Assembly (NCBI GenBank): GCA_031761405.1
Contig: JASEVX010000036.1
Coordinates: forward strand, 1,178,001 to 1,242,000
Length of the DNA: 64,000 nucleotides
Direction: 5' to 3'
Origin: Serripes groenlandicus
Lineage: Eukaryota > Mollusca > Bivalvia > Cardiida > Cardiidae
A program made the translations under genes and the position numbers. Under the pieces are notes generated by a model. It ran no database searches. It was not told the origin of the DNA and saw only the letters and a list, made by a program, of their open reading frames with translations. Of this stretch, positions 29,557 to 40,927 are shown in pieces (within the stretch, counting starts at the first letter, position 1; every line of letters begins with the position of its first letter).

Positions 29557-32500
29557 CTGAAATATTTTGTTGCTATCATTATATGTCGTAAACTACGTTG
29601 ATAGCGTCGTGCAAAATTGTCGTATTATCATGTAATACGACAGTATATGAGCCGTCCCGCAAGAAAACCAACATTATGGCCTCTGCGTAATGTATCGACC
29701 AAGATCAGTCCGCGCAGACTGATTCGAGCCGACACATTCAGTCTCAGGGGGATAGAGGTATAGATTAATGATTTATGAAACAGAAAAGTGTCTATCTGGA
29801 TTAGCTCCGCGGCATGCTTAAGCTGATCCGGGACGATACTTTACGCAAAGTCCACAATGTTGGTTTGCTCGTGGGACGCCTCAATTACATTATCAAATTA
29901 AACGTTCTCTGATTTGTTCTGAATGCCGTCGGCGAAACAAAATATGTTTCATGTTCAATGACAAATACACCATATTCAATGACAAAAACACCATATTCAA
30001 TGACAAATACCACATTCAATGACAAATATACCATATTCATCAAGAATGTTAGAAATTTGCATTTAAGAACTCTTAGAAAGCTATATCAGTCATGTCTTAT
30101 TGATAACAATGACTGGCCTCCTTGGCGCTCAGGGTTTACGGGGTTAGCATTACGACTGACTGGCTGGTATTAGGATAAATGGACCAGAAGTACTGGAAAC
30201 GTAACCAGGACACTCCGTGCTATAACTGAAACAACGTTGAAAGCGGCGTAAAATACAAAGCAATCAATCATGTCTTATCGATATTTTCGTTTAAAGACTA
30301 GCAGTGGTACGGTGAGTGAAAATTTAACTGCGTAATTCTGACCAGAATGACATAAACCCTTTCCCACATACAACAATTCTGCAGCAGGCGACATGAACAA
30401 TAGTTTGGAAATTCTCTAACACGAAAAGTGTAATCATTTAATAGAGTTGAAAACATTGTGGCAAAACGGTCCAGCTCCCTTTCATATTCGACGGTGACCG
30501 TACTGATTAAACTTAAATAGGATGACTAAATTCCGTGTTCATCAATCAACAAAACGGTGCGTAATTCTGACCAGAATGACATTAACCCTTTCCCACATAC
30601 AACAATTCTGCAGCAGGCGACATGAACAATAGTTTGGAAATTCTCTAACACGAAAAGTGTAATCATTTAATAGAGTTGAAAACATTGTGGCAAAACGGTC
30701 CAGCTCCCTTTCATATTCGACGGTGACCGTACTGATTAAACTTAAATAGGATGACTAAATTCCGTGTTCATCAATCAACAAAACGGTGACATAACAGTAT
30801 TTATATGAACGATCCAGCTATCTTTCATATTCGACGGCGACCGTACTGATTGCACTCAAATAGGATGACTAGGTTCCGTGTTCATCGATCAACAAAACGG
30901 TGACATAACAGTATTTATATAAACGATCCAACTATCTTTCATATTCGACGACGACAGTACTGATTGAACTCAAATAGGGCGACTAGGTTCCGTGTTCATC
31001 GATCAACAAAACAATGACATAACAGTAGTGACATGAACGGTCCAGCTCCCTTTCATATTCGACGACGACAGTACTGATTGAACTCAAATAGGGTGACTAG
31101 ATTCAGTGTTCATAGATGAACGAATGGATAGCATAGGAGTAGTAACATAAATATGAACGGTCCATCTCCCTTTCTTTTTCGGCTGCGACAGTACTGATTG
31201 AACTCAAATAGTGTGAGTAGTTTCAGTGTTCATTGATCAACAAAACGATGATATAACAGTAATTATATGAACCTATCTTTCATATTCGGATTCGACCGTA
31301 CTGATTGAACTCAAATAGGATGACTATATTCCGTGTCCATCGATCAACGGAACGATAATGTAACAGTGACAGTAAGTGCACACGGAATATAAACTACACT
31401 CAGGACACACTATTTAGGGCGGATCAATCGTTGATATATACACATTATTTATTTAGGTAATATTTTACTGATGACCACACAACTTCCCCACTAATGTTCA
31501 TATTAACTATAGATTTACGTTGTTTCGTTAACAATTACTACTTGTTTACATATATATACATAACCTGTTCTCACATACATCATCAGACGCCTTTAAGTGA
31601 ACACATATGAAGACTAAATAAATGAAAGAGCAGTTATTAACAAAAAGAAGAGCAATTACTACTTTTGTCAAACTGTTTTTAAAAGTCGTATATCGCAGAG
31701 GCATCAGAAGGCGTCTGTTTGTTGGAAAGGGTTAATATCAGTATATAATTAGTACCTGCATATCGCTATGGTAACGATTATTGCGACCACAAGCACCGAG
31801 ACAACACAAGCAGATGCGATAGCCAGTATGAGTGGAAAGTTCGGTAACCAACTCCTTTGATCAACGGCTGTCGACGACGTCTGCAACGTATCATTTGTGG
31901 CGTTTTGTGATGGCGATGTTACTGTTACGTCATAAGTGGTGTCTAATAGCAAGGTTGTTTGCATTGTTGTTTCGGTTGTTGTTGGTGTTGTTGTTGGTGT
32001 TGTTGTTGGTGTTGTTGTTGGTGTTGTTGTTGTTGGTGTTGTTGTTGGTGTTGTTGGTATATCTACTGAAGGCATACGTTATGCAAATAAGATAAAACAC
32101 AAACTATATAAGTAAGACTGCATTTGGGAAAGGGTTAACTATACATCTTTGAGATGCTAGTTGTTCTAGATTTACAACTATTGGTCATGAGATACCATTA
32201 AGGCTAAATAATATGGAGGTACCGGGCAGACTGCATAGGAACAAACCCTATCAAGTCTTCATTTTTTAGAGATGTAATACAACTATTGGTCAGGAGATGC
32301 CATTAAGGCTATAAAACATAGTGGTACCGGGCAGCCTGGGAAGGCACACACTCATACACGTCTTCATTGTTCACAGATGTAAAACAACTATTGGTCAGGA
32401 GATGCCATTAAGGCTATATAACACGAAGGTACCGGGCAGACTGAGTAGGCATATAGTGATACACGTCTACATTGTTTACAGATGTAATACAACTATTGGT

Positions 32501-35500
32501 CAGGAGATGCCATTAAGGCTATATAAGATAGAGGTAACGGGCAGACTGAGTATGCACAGTCACATACACGTCTACATTGTTTACAGATGTAATACAACTA
32601 TTGGTCAGGAGATGCCATTAAGGCTATAAAATATTGAGGTACCGGGCAGACTGAGTAGGCACATACTCATACACGTCTACATTGTTTACAGATGTAATAC
32701 AAATATTGGTCAGGAGATGCCATTAAGGCTATAAAATATTGAGGTACCGGGCAGACTGAGTAGGCACATACTCATACACGTCTACATTGTTTACAGATGT
32801 AATAGGACTCCAGTTCGATGCGGCTCTAATTTGTTTTAAAATAATGCCAACAACCGTCTTCAAGTCTAAGGTGAATGTTGAATCCGTACTATGATCTTTC
32901 TATCTGAGATCGTTCTTCCTATATGTACGCAACGTAGGTTTTTACAAACGAATAACTACGCCCCTGCAGTCCTTGTAAAACATTGCTATAACGAGAGATA
33001 GGTGGCAAAACCATAATGTGCATTTTCTCGAAGTCTCCACTTTTAATATTAGTATATACCCATCGTCATCATCATAATCATTACTATCACCATCTACATC
33101 ATAATTATCATCATCATCATCATTATTATCATCATCATAACTATCATTATCCTTACTATCAGTATCTACACCACAAGTATCATCATCATTTATATAATTA
33201 ATATTATCATTACTATTACCATCTAACGTTACATCATTATCATCATAACTATTGCTATCAACATTACCATAATCAGCGGCAGCATTATCACCATCATCTT
33301 CATTAATTAACAGCATTTCTTATCATCACCATCATCCATACTATCCCCTTTTAACTTTTTTTCATTGTTTTTTTCCTTCATATAAGACAACACACCCACA
33401 CGATGATTGTCGTCGTAATCATCAGTTTTATTTAAGGAGTAGATCTATTTCAGTTAAACTAATAATTTTTGTTATACCTTCGTTCATCTTACAAAGAAAT
33501 GCTAGCCTCTCGTGGCAATAATAATCGTTCAGTTGACCACGGTAAGAGCGCTCTGTCGTCATTTCCATACAATTTTCTCCGGCAATCCCTGACTCGATTA
33601 GTACGCGACCATTGTCTGGATTCCCTGTGTAATAAAAGCTATCGCTTTGGGGTATGTTTGCATAAGTATCGATCCGGATCAGCCTAAGCATGCCCCACAG
33701 GCTAATCCGGGCAGACTCTTTTCGCGTCCCGTCGATTTTCTGTTTCAGGAATCATAACTCTATACCTCTACCCCCCTGAGACGGAATGTGTCGGCCCGGA
33801 TGAGCATGCGCGGATTGCGTAGCCTGATCTGGGTAGATATATTACGCAGAGACCATAATGTTGGTTTTCTAGTGGAACGGTCAAATGCACCTAATCTATC
33901 GATGTGGGGTCTGATCGCATATATATATGTTCTGTGTAGACTCAAATGAGTCTTTTGAAATACAGTCTCACTGTCCGTCAACATGTAATATAAGCGTGGA
34001 TGAACCTGTTTACAAAAAACAAATCTTAGAAGTGTAGGCTCTCTTCTTTTATGCCAAAATAACTTCACATGATTTTATACCGGAAAAACAATAATATCAC
34101 AAATCGACATATTTATTTTACTGTAGTGCCAATTTGAGCTGTGTTTCAGGAAAATAAAACAACCTTCGGGTATTTGTTGCAAGTGTAGATAAAGATGCAC
34201 ATGCGTATTCATGTCATCTTATCAAATTGATCTGGCTGATCTTGATCTAAGCTTGTCGATGCCTAAGTCGGTAGCGACGCGGGCTGTCAATCCCAACTCG
34301 ACCAACATTATTTTGATGTGTGCCAATAGTCGATGCGACAAGCGTCATTTGTCTTTCGACAATGTGCTAACAGGCTTTGTGGAAAAAAGCAGCCAGTTGC
34401 TTAGAAAGACTGTTGTATGGAATACAAATGACTGAAAAGTTGTTGAAGACTGCGGTAAACCCCAATCAATATAAGCATTGTATGACGTAACCAAAATCCT
34501 ACCTTTCCGCCAATGATAGAGATCGATGTTCATCGGGTCTGAGTTGGCCCATCTCCAAGTTCCAGTTCCCTCATCTTTCCCACCAATCCATACGCCGTGT
34601 GCTATATCTTGACTTCCGAGAACCGAATCTGTAGAGAAACAGCGTACTCTTATTAAGCTCTTTCCCACAAACAACAAAAATGTTCTATCAATGAAACTAT
34701 AATTCTCGATTAGATCTATAATGAGCATATTCTCCTTTTCCCACAATGTGTTGGAATGTGGTCTGCTCCTGATGTTTCCAAATACGTCAGCAAGTGAATA
34801 AGACTTAAATTAGCCTTTGAGGCGACCACAAACCACATCATATATTGGACCTGTGACCTTTGAGGCGACCACAAACCACATCATATATTGGACATTTGAC
34901 CTTTGAGGCGACCACAAACCACATCATAAATTGGACCTGTGACCTTTGGACCTCTACCTCTCTATCATGTCTCGTGACAATCGGGTGGATTTTGTATATC
35001 CAGTTCCCACATACAAACGCTTTCTGATGCCTCTGAAGCAGACGACTTGTGTTAACATTGTGAAAAAAGGAAACATTGCTCATGTTATCAACTTTGTTCA
35101 ATAACTTAAATTTTCAGAGATTTTTCATGTTTTTGCCTAGATGTGTTCACAGTCGTCCGCTGCAGACTTCTTGTGTGTGTACATCTGTTAATTACTGTAC
35201 CACAGTCTCGTGTACCATCTGTGTTCTCATCAGTCTGTATCTCCACACAGTCTCGTGTACCATCTGTGTTTTCATCAGTCTGTATCTCCACACAGTCTCG
35301 TGTACCATCTGTGTTCTCATCAGTCTGTATCTCCACACAGTCTCGTGTACCATCTGTGTTTTCATCAGTCTGTATCTCCACACAGTCTCGTGTATCATCT
35401 GTGTTTTCATCAGTCTGTATATCCACACAGTCTCGTGTACCATCTGTGTTCTCATCAGCCTGTGTCTCCACACAGTCTTATGTACCATCTGTGTTCTCAT

Positions 35501-38500
35501 CAGCCTGTGTCTCCACACAGTCTTATGTACCATCTGTGTTCTCATCAGTCTGTATCTCCACACAGTCTCGTGTACCATCTGTGTTTTCATCAGTCTGTAT
35601 CTCCACACAGTCTCGTGTACCATCTGTGTTCTCATCAGCCTGTGTCTCCACACAGTCTTATGTACCATCTGTGTTTTCATCAGCCTGTATATCCACACAG
35701 TCTCGTGTACCATCTGTGTTCTCATCAGTCTGTATCTCCACACAGTCTCGTGTACCATCTGTGTTCTCATCAGCCTGTGTCTCCACAGTCTTATGTACCA
35801 TCTGTGTGTTCATCAGCCTGTATATCCACACAGTCTCGTGTACCATCTGTGTTCTCGTCAGCCTGTATCTTCACACAGTCTCGTGTACCATCTGTGTTCT
35901 CATCAGCCTGTATCTCCACACAGTCTCGTGTACCATCTGTGTTCTCATCAGTCTGTATCTCCACACAGTCCCGTGTACCATCTGTGTTTTCATCAGCCTG
36001 TGTCTCCACACAGTCTCGTGTACCATCTGTGTTCTCATCAGCCTGTATCTTCACACAGTCTCGTGTACCATCTGTGTTCTCATCAGCCTGTATCTCCACA
36101 CAGTCTCGTGTACCATCTGTGTTCTCATCAGCCTGTATCTCCACACAGTCTCGTGTACCATCTCTGTTCTCATCAGCCTGTGTCTCCACACAGTCTCGTG
36201 TACCATAATTTTGTAGAAATGGTCTTAGGGTGACCCTCTATCAGATTCCTTCCAGCCAAGTTGATGAGTCGAAAAACATGGCCGCCAGAAATGCGACCTA
36301 TTCTGCCTTATGTGGCTATAGTGAAAACTTTAAAAATCTTCATCTCCAAAAGTATCTGGCCAATTTCCAAATTATTTGTAGAAACGTTCCTTTGGCGAGA
36401 TAAATTAGCCATATTCATTGGGCAAAACAAAAATTGGAATGACAAACCACATTGCATTACATATAAGCGATCCAGGGCCACCATGGCCATCTTGTTTGAA
36501 AAGAAAGTGAACTTTAGAAAAATAACTTATGATTATCATTTAAGTATTTTACTTATAACAGCCTTCAAATACAAATTTGGTTTATACGACGGTAAAGAAA
36601 GGTTATGAGAAATAAGAAATTGTTTAAATAAGCAAATTATCCTTTTCCCACAATGTTTTCAATATGTGTTGCTTTTTACTGTTTACACAGCAAGAAAAAA
36701 CCATTTAACTCATTTGTTATAGATTAGTATTATTGTGGTATATATATATAATTACTAGAAACAAATTAAGATTAAAAGTGTTGTATATATATATATACTT
36801 ATTGTTTATTTGTTATTTAAATTGTTCTGCCCCTTCCAAGTACCCTACAGAATAGAATGTTGCATGGATAATTTGCCTCGTAGTATGGCACATGGAAAAC
36901 TGTTGAAAGTTACAAAGTAGAAAATGAAGAGGCCAAACAATAACTAGAACACATGACCCTTCAATCGATTGTAAAGGAGAGGATATAATTGAAGCAAAAC
37001 ATATGGCTAGTTACTAGCAACCTATTGTATTCTTGCAATGTTTTCAAATTTCGTCCGCTGCAGATGCGTCAAAAGACATTTACTTGTCGGAAAATCAATC
37101 CATCATTCCTCGTTATTGATATCTATAGATATGATATAAATAGAAAAGTCGTTAAAACACTTTACAAAGAGATTCCATTTCAGCATGCTCTCGAGTTTTG
37201 GTTTAATATATATCACTGATAAAAGCAATCAAACACATTATATATTTAAAAAGAAAACTCCGGATATGATCATATGTAACAAGTTATACACATTTTCCCA
37301 TCTTTAATTAAACATGTTTTACAACAAATCATAGCGTCCGCAGATTTGCTCTATATTCTATAGCGTCCGCATTTTCCCTCTATATTGCATTTGTCCGCAT
37401 TTTCCCTGTATAATGTATTTGTCCGCAGATCGCGTCCGCACATTAGACCCTCCCCCCATACCGTTGTATTTATGAATAGAATTCGACGATTACGATTTCT
37501 CTGCAATGTGTTACTCTCATTTTAAATGGCATTTTATGACGCTCATATTTGTTTTTTTCATTCTTTATACTATATTTATATGGCCGACAAGACACAAAGA
37601 AAATATTTTAAATTCTGTTTTTATCTACATTTTCAATGCGTGATTGAAAATTTCAAATGCCGTATCTGGAGCTTAAATCGGAAATAGTTCTCCCTGTAGC
37701 AGTTCACTCATTGAGATTTATAAATCTCTCCGCGTTCATGTTCGGAAATAGTTCTCCCTGTAGCAGTTCACTCATTGAGATTTATAAATCTCTCCGCGTT
37801 CATTTTTAAAATACAATGTTTCATTTTTTTTTCCAATTTCTTTTGTAACTGCAGAACGAAGTTATAACACTTATTTAAAATAGACATTAATTCTTGCATA
37901 GATCGTGGTATATTTGAAAGATAAGCGCATGTAATTGGAATTACATTCAGGGCGTATTAATAATCAAAACTTTTGACTTAAGAAACAGGCTCGAAATGCC
38001 GTCTATATATTGTTTGGCTACGCGCCAAACAAATAAAAACCACATAAATGTACAAGTTTATGGGATTACTGTACACATCCAAATTATCTTGGACAAAAGC
38101 CAAATAAAGCTTGCAGCACATGCAAAGAAAAGCAATGTTCTCAATTAAGTCAAGCCAACGTACATTTTGGAGATTAAATGTTAATGCAAATTTCAAAATA
38201 TTTGATGCTATGATACTATGCTATGATACTTCCAATACTTACCTTCTCAGCAGAGATATGGGTATGCATGTAGCGAAGTAATAGAACAAGTACAAATACA
38301 GTTTTGTAAATACTTTTTAGGAGTATCGCATTCTGTAAATAATGAATAGGTTGTTTTTGGGAAATGTGGACGGTTACCACTATGTTTTACTTATTATAGT
38401 AAGTGTATTAAATACTGGTGTAAAATTATACACATGCCTGCTAATAGATACCCTTAACCCTTTCCCTCATATAGACGCTTTCTGACGCCTCTGCAGCAGA

Positions 38501-39475
38501 CGGCTTTTTGAAAACATAGTGACAAAAGAAGAAATTGCACAAAACGTGCAATTTCTCCTTTTGCCACAATGTTTTCCACTTTTTGTCATAGGTTATCAAT
38601 TCAATTATGGAGATTTCTATTTTTTGACAAAATACGTTCAAAGTCGTCTGCTGCAGAATTGCCGTATGAGGGAAAGGGTTAAATCAATTTATAACGTTAT
38701 AGCGTTGTTTAAGTACCTACCTTTTATAAACATTTGGTCGGTAAAGTCCTTTATATCGTTAATATAGCGTTGTTTAAGTACCTACCTTTTATAAACATTT
38801 GGTTGGTAAAGTCCTTTACATCGCTAATATAGCGTTGTTGAAGTACCTACCTTTTATAAACATTTGGTTGGTAAAGTCCTTTACATCGCTAATATAGCGT
38901 TGTTTAAGTACCTACCTTTTATAAACATTTGGTTGGTAAAGTCCTTTACATCGCTAATATAGCGTTGTTTAAGTACCTACCTTTTATAAACATTTGGTTG
39001 GTAAAGTCCTTTATATCGCTAATATAGCGTTGTTTAAGTACCTACCTTTTATAAACATTTGGTTGGTAAAGTCCTTTACATCGCTAATATAGCGTTGTTT
39101 AAGTACCTACCTTTTATAAACATTTGGTTGGTAAAGTCCTTTATATCGCTAATATAGCGTTGTTTAAGTACCTATCTTTTATAAACATTTGGTTGGTAAA
39201 GTCCGTTATATCGCTAATATAGCGTTGTTCAAGTACCTACCTTTTATAAACATTTCAATTACATTCGGTTGGTAAACTCCGTTATATCGCTAATATAGCG
39301 TTGTTCAAGTACCTACCTTTTATAAACATTTGGTTGGTAAAGTCCGTTATATCGCTAATGAAGGCACTCTGAGTTCCACAGTAATGTACAGCTTTACTCC
39401 AGGTTAGTTGGCTGAACATTTGTAGCATGATTGTGTACGACCGTCACGAATCCACCCTTCGAGACAACTAGTTGC
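28758..39475 (-). CDS. Transmembrane C-type lectin receptor with tyrosine-repeat tail (5 exons visible)
   Basis: Exons 39317-39475 (5' end lost in an assembly gap), 34503-34628, 33478-33624, 31756-32065 and 28758-29556 join in compatible phases. Order of parts: one C-type lectin domain (SCLEGW, SCYK, HYC, GVWIGG, HWRKGNPDNG, ENC, QLNDYYC, FLC; six cysteines of the long form), a Thr/Pro stalk, one transmembrane helix, RRRRRK stop-transfer, and a cytoplasmic tail of about 265 residues with three 46-residue tyrosine repeats. It is probably a type I cell-surface pattern-recognition receptor. The calcium-site EPN/QPD position reads NPD and WND reads LND, so sugar preference is unclear. The signal peptide is not seen. 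A one-base frameshift lies in the first exon near the gap. Ligand and function are inferred only. Confidence 0.87.
29647..29885. mobile_element. TGAGCCG inverted-repeat element, family C
   Basis: ATGAGCCGTCCCGCAAGAAA at the left, GCTCGTGGGACGCCTCAAT at the right, about 239 bp. Sits in the intron 90 bases upstream of the last lectin exon. Confidence 0.78.
30106..30267 (+). mobile_element. SINE with 16-bp target-site duplication
   Basis: Body TTGGCGCTCAGGGTTTACGG to GCGGCGTAAAATACAAAGCA with AATC tail. Flanking direct repeats TCATGTCTTATTGATA (30090-30105) and TCATGTCTTATCGATA (30268-30283) differ by one base, showing LINE-type insertion. The tRNA head is truncated. Confidence 0.85.
30329..31380. 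repeat. Tandem array (229-bp pair, then ~117-bp diverged units) with trapped MITE arms
   Basis: Two almost identical 229-bp units (starts 30329 and 30558), each combining a MITE left half (AACCCTTTCCCACATACAAC; the first reads AAACCCTTTCC) with one repeat unit CATATTCGACGGTGACCGTA. More diverged units lacking the MITE follow (TTCATATTCGACG(A/G)CGAC, near 30822, 30940, 31050, 31172, 31278). Intron of the lectin gene. Confidence 0.8.
31560..31735. mobile_element. MITE family A, diverged copy
   Basis: TTCTCACATACATCATCAGA at the left, TGTTGGAAAGGGTTAA at the right. 21 bases from the donor of the stalk/TM exon. Confidence 0.6.
31756..32065 (-). CDS. Lectin receptor exon: Thr/Pro stalk and transmembrane helix
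   Basis: Acceptor TGCCTTCAG|TAG, donor TGCAG|GTACTA. Starts VDIPTTPTTTPTTTTPTTT, a mucin-like run of about 30 residues able to carry dense O-glycans. Then N-x-T sites (NATNDT) and the helix FPLILAIASACVVSVLVVAI continuing IVTIAIC. The TTG/GGTGTT simple repeat encoding the stalk is probably length-polymorphic. Confidence 0.9.
32160..32805. repeat. 105-bp tandem repeat, about six units
   Basis: ACCGGGCAG recurs at 32221, 32326, 32431, 32536 (AACGGGCAG), 32641 and 32746, always 105 bases apart. Unit text includes TATTGGTCAGGAGATGCCAT. Intronic. Confidence 0.88.
33060..33320. repeat. (ATC)n-rich microsatellite region
   Basis: Degenerate CATCATCAT / TATCATCATC run of about 260 bp in a lectin gene intron. 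Asp/Asn-rich and His/Tyr-rich ORFs here come only from composition. Confidence 0.85.
33478..33624 (-). CDS. Lectin receptor exon: second half of the lectin domain
   Basis: Acceptor TTATTACACAG|GG, donor AACGAAG|GTATAAC. Completes GNPDNG, then RVLIESGIAGENCMEMTTER, SYRGQLNDYYCHERLAFLCK and MNE. Contains the last three domain cysteines and LND in place of the usual WND. Phase fits both neighbours. Confidence 0.9.
33667..33885. mobile_element. TGAGCCG family C element, left end truncated
   Basis: Interior CGATCCGGATCAGCCTAAGC and GGCCCGGATGAGCATGCGCG. Right end TTTCTAGTGGAACGGTCAAA (mutated). About 40 bases upstream of a lectin exon. Confidence 0.7.
34503..34628 (-). CDS. Lectin receptor exon: middle of the lectin domain (WIGG core)
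   Basis: Acceptor TTTCTCTACAG|AT, donor GCGGAAAG|GTAGGA. Encodes SVLGSQDIAHGVWIGGKDEG, TGTWRWANSDPMNIDLYHWR and K. WIGG is the hallmark beta-strand of C-type lectin domains. 126 bases, phase 1 in and out. Confidence 0.9.
34654..34777. mobile_element. MITE family A remnant
   Basis: CTCTTTCCCACAAACAAC at the left, GAGCATATTCTCCTTTTCCC and GGTCTGCTCCTGATG at the right. Much decayed. Confidence 0.45.
34813..34945. repeat. 43-bp repeat, three units
   Basis: TTTGAGGCGACCACAAACCA recurs with a 43-base period. Confidence 0.85.
35003..35190. mobile_element. MITE family A, diverged
   Basis: GTTCCCACATACAAACGCTT at the left, CGTCCGCTGCAGACTTCTTG at the right. Directly borders the 45-bp minisatellite. 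Confidence 0.6.
35203..36208. repeat. 45-bp minisatellite, about 22 units
   Basis: Unit CAGTCTCGTGTACCATCTGT followed by GTT(C/T)TCATCAG(T/C)CTGT(A/G)TCTCCACA. Because 45 is divisible by three, several frames on both strands stay open across the array (e.g. DENTDGTRDCVEIQ on minus); I read this as a by-product. Lies in the large lectin intron. Confidence 0.92.
36209..37670. other. Intron DNA with repeat remnants
   Basis: GGGTGACCCTCTATCAGATT (36229) matches a dispersed motif also at 28534 (AGTGACCCTCTACATAACTT). MITE A scraps sit at 36600-36670 and 37030-37090 (CGTCCGCTGCAGATGCGTC). No exon recognised. Confidence 0.4.
37680..37804. repeat. 63-bp tandem pair with an internal 16-bp palindrome
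   Basis: GGAAATAGTTCTCCCTGTAG starts both units; each contains GAGATTTATAAATCTC. Confidence 0.85.
38454..38682. mobile_element. TTAA MITE family A, full copy
   Basis: 229 bp, TTAACCCTTTCCCTCATATA to ATGAGGGAAAGGGTTAA. Inner hairpin GAAATTGCACAAAACGTGCA is intact. The best-preserved copy with 9994 and 10745. Confidence 0.88.
38695..39330. repeat. 65-bp minisatellite made of a lectin exon's 3' end and splice donor
   Basis: About ten units with a 65-base period (AGCGTTGTTTAAGTACCTAC at 38701, 38766, 38831, 38896, 38961, 39026 and on; a longer unit near 39250). On the minus strand each unit reads GACTTTACCAACCAAATGTT-TATAAAAG|GTAGGTACTT, i.e. coding FTNQMFIK followed by the donor. Confidence 0.92.
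39317..39475 (-). CDS. Lectin receptor first visible exon: start of lectin domain, frameshifted, cut by gap
   Basis: Minus strand reads ATSCLEGWIRDGRTQSCYKC SAN, then a different frame LTWSKAVHYCGTQSAFISDI and TDFTNQMFIK up to donor AAAAG|GTAGGT. The order CxxGW, SCYK, LTWSKAVHYC is the usual first half of a C-type lectin domain. One base is missing between SAN and LTW (near 39400), 75 bases from the gap; either an assembly error or a disabling mutation. Confidence 0.8.
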
Positions 39476-39675
39476 NNNNNNNNNNNNNNNNNNNNNNNNN
39501 NNNNNNNNNNNNNNNNNNNNNNNNNNNNNNNNNNNNNNNNNNNNNNNNNNNNNNNNNNNNNNNNNNNNNNNNNNNNNNNNNNNNNNNNNNNNNNNNNNNN
39601 NNNNNNNNNNNNNNNNNNNNNNNNNNNNNNNNNNNNNNNNNNNNNNNNNNNNNNNNNNNNNNNNNNNNNNNNNNN
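39476..39675. other. Assembly gap (200 N)
   Basis: Run of undetermined bases that removes the 5' end of the lectin exon and possibly the signal-peptide exon. Protein tracts of X here are meaningless. Confidence 1.
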
Positions 39676-40106
39676 CACTAGGTGGCGAATACGATATGTA
39701 TCACGAATACAGGGTAACGAATACGAATATTTATGTACGAATACTGTCATGTATTTAAAAACATGTAAACACAAAAGAAATTATAATTCAGATTTAAGAA
39801 AGCATAATGATTGACTAGTAAGTCTAGTTTCTCCTCTGACAAATACAATCCAACTAGAACAGTATAAAAGTTAACGTATTTGACTTTTTGTTCAAACACG
39901 ACATGCTTGTGATCCTCAAAAGAATATAACCTTATTTACTTCAAGTACATGTACTTTGATTTTACAAGAGAGATAATTTTGAATTTAATGTAGCGTTTAA
40001 CTAATTGTTACCCGATTACATGTCTACCAATTTTGATAGTGAGCAATTGAAAGTCTCCATTGAGTCCTTTCGGAAATCCGAAACTTTCCAAAACAGCTGA
40101 CATATT
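39676..40106. other. Right side of gap, no gene seen
   Basis: CGAATAC words repeat at 39690-39745 (low-complexity). Otherwise AT-rich. Confidence 0.4.
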
Positions 40107-40576
40107 TGGCCGGAGGTTCAATATTTTCAATTTCCACGGGATTCGCATTTTGTTTTGTTGAAAATTTTTCAATTGAATTATAATTTAAAATTTATTAAAA
40201 TTTATTTTTAAACACATACAAACGTATTTCAAAATACATAGTAGCGAACACAACATCATATATATAATTAGAAAATGAATAAAAAATATGTCGCAAAATT
40301 AGTGGTCAGCTGTTGTGGGTGTGGTACTTAATTTGGCCGGAGGTTCAATAATCTCGAGTTCCTCGTTGTTCGCAATTTTTTGTTGACGCGTTTTAGTTTT
40401 CGTTTGTTGGGAATTCTCCGACCATTTCAGTCGAATATTATAATTCCAATTTAATTAAAAACCGATTATAAACACACTAAAACGCATGTCAAATACATCG
40501 TAGCGAACATAACGTCGAATATATTTTGGAAAAAAAAGTATGTCGTAAAATCAGTGGTCAGCTGTTGTGGCAGGGG
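40107..40576. repeat. Two diverged ~225-bp tandem units
   Basis: Each unit starts TTTGGCCGGAGGTTCAATA and ends GTGGTCAGCTGTTGTGG, with AACACA-TACAAACG and GTAGCGAACA-AAC motifs in common. Confidence 0.75.
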
Positions 40577-40927
40577 TACTTTATAAATATAGCGCCGAAT
40601 GCGCTATGAAACTGAATAGGTTTGCAAGGTTTGTTATGTTTTGTAGTTTAATTAAATTGATTTTAATTAGCTCATACAGGTTTGGATTATATTCGTGAAT
40701 ATTCGAATATGGGTGAAGCGAATAACGAATACGATTCGGAATATTCGAATGTATCGTTACAGTCATATGCAAAAGCATGTTACAATATTTTAAAATGTCG
40801 TCTGATATAGAGGCATCAGAACGCGTATATATATGGGAAAGGATAATAAGGCATGGCCTGTATGCTAGACATATAGTGTTTGTCCGAAGATAGCTCCAAT
40901 TGCTACATAACATGTAGGCGGAAGGCT

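Noticed and set aside
33016..33316. Asp/Asn-rich or His/Tyr-rich protein
   Set aside because: Simple (ATC)n composition within a lectin intron.
35203..36208. Very long ORFs on both strands (up to about 385 codons) as a possible Cys-rich secreted protein
   Set aside because: The unit is exactly 45 bp, so any open unit gives open frames throughout. Several frames on both strands are open alike, which indicates repeat structure rather than coding selection.
39476..39675. ORFs made of X residues
   Set aside because: Assembly gap of 200 N.
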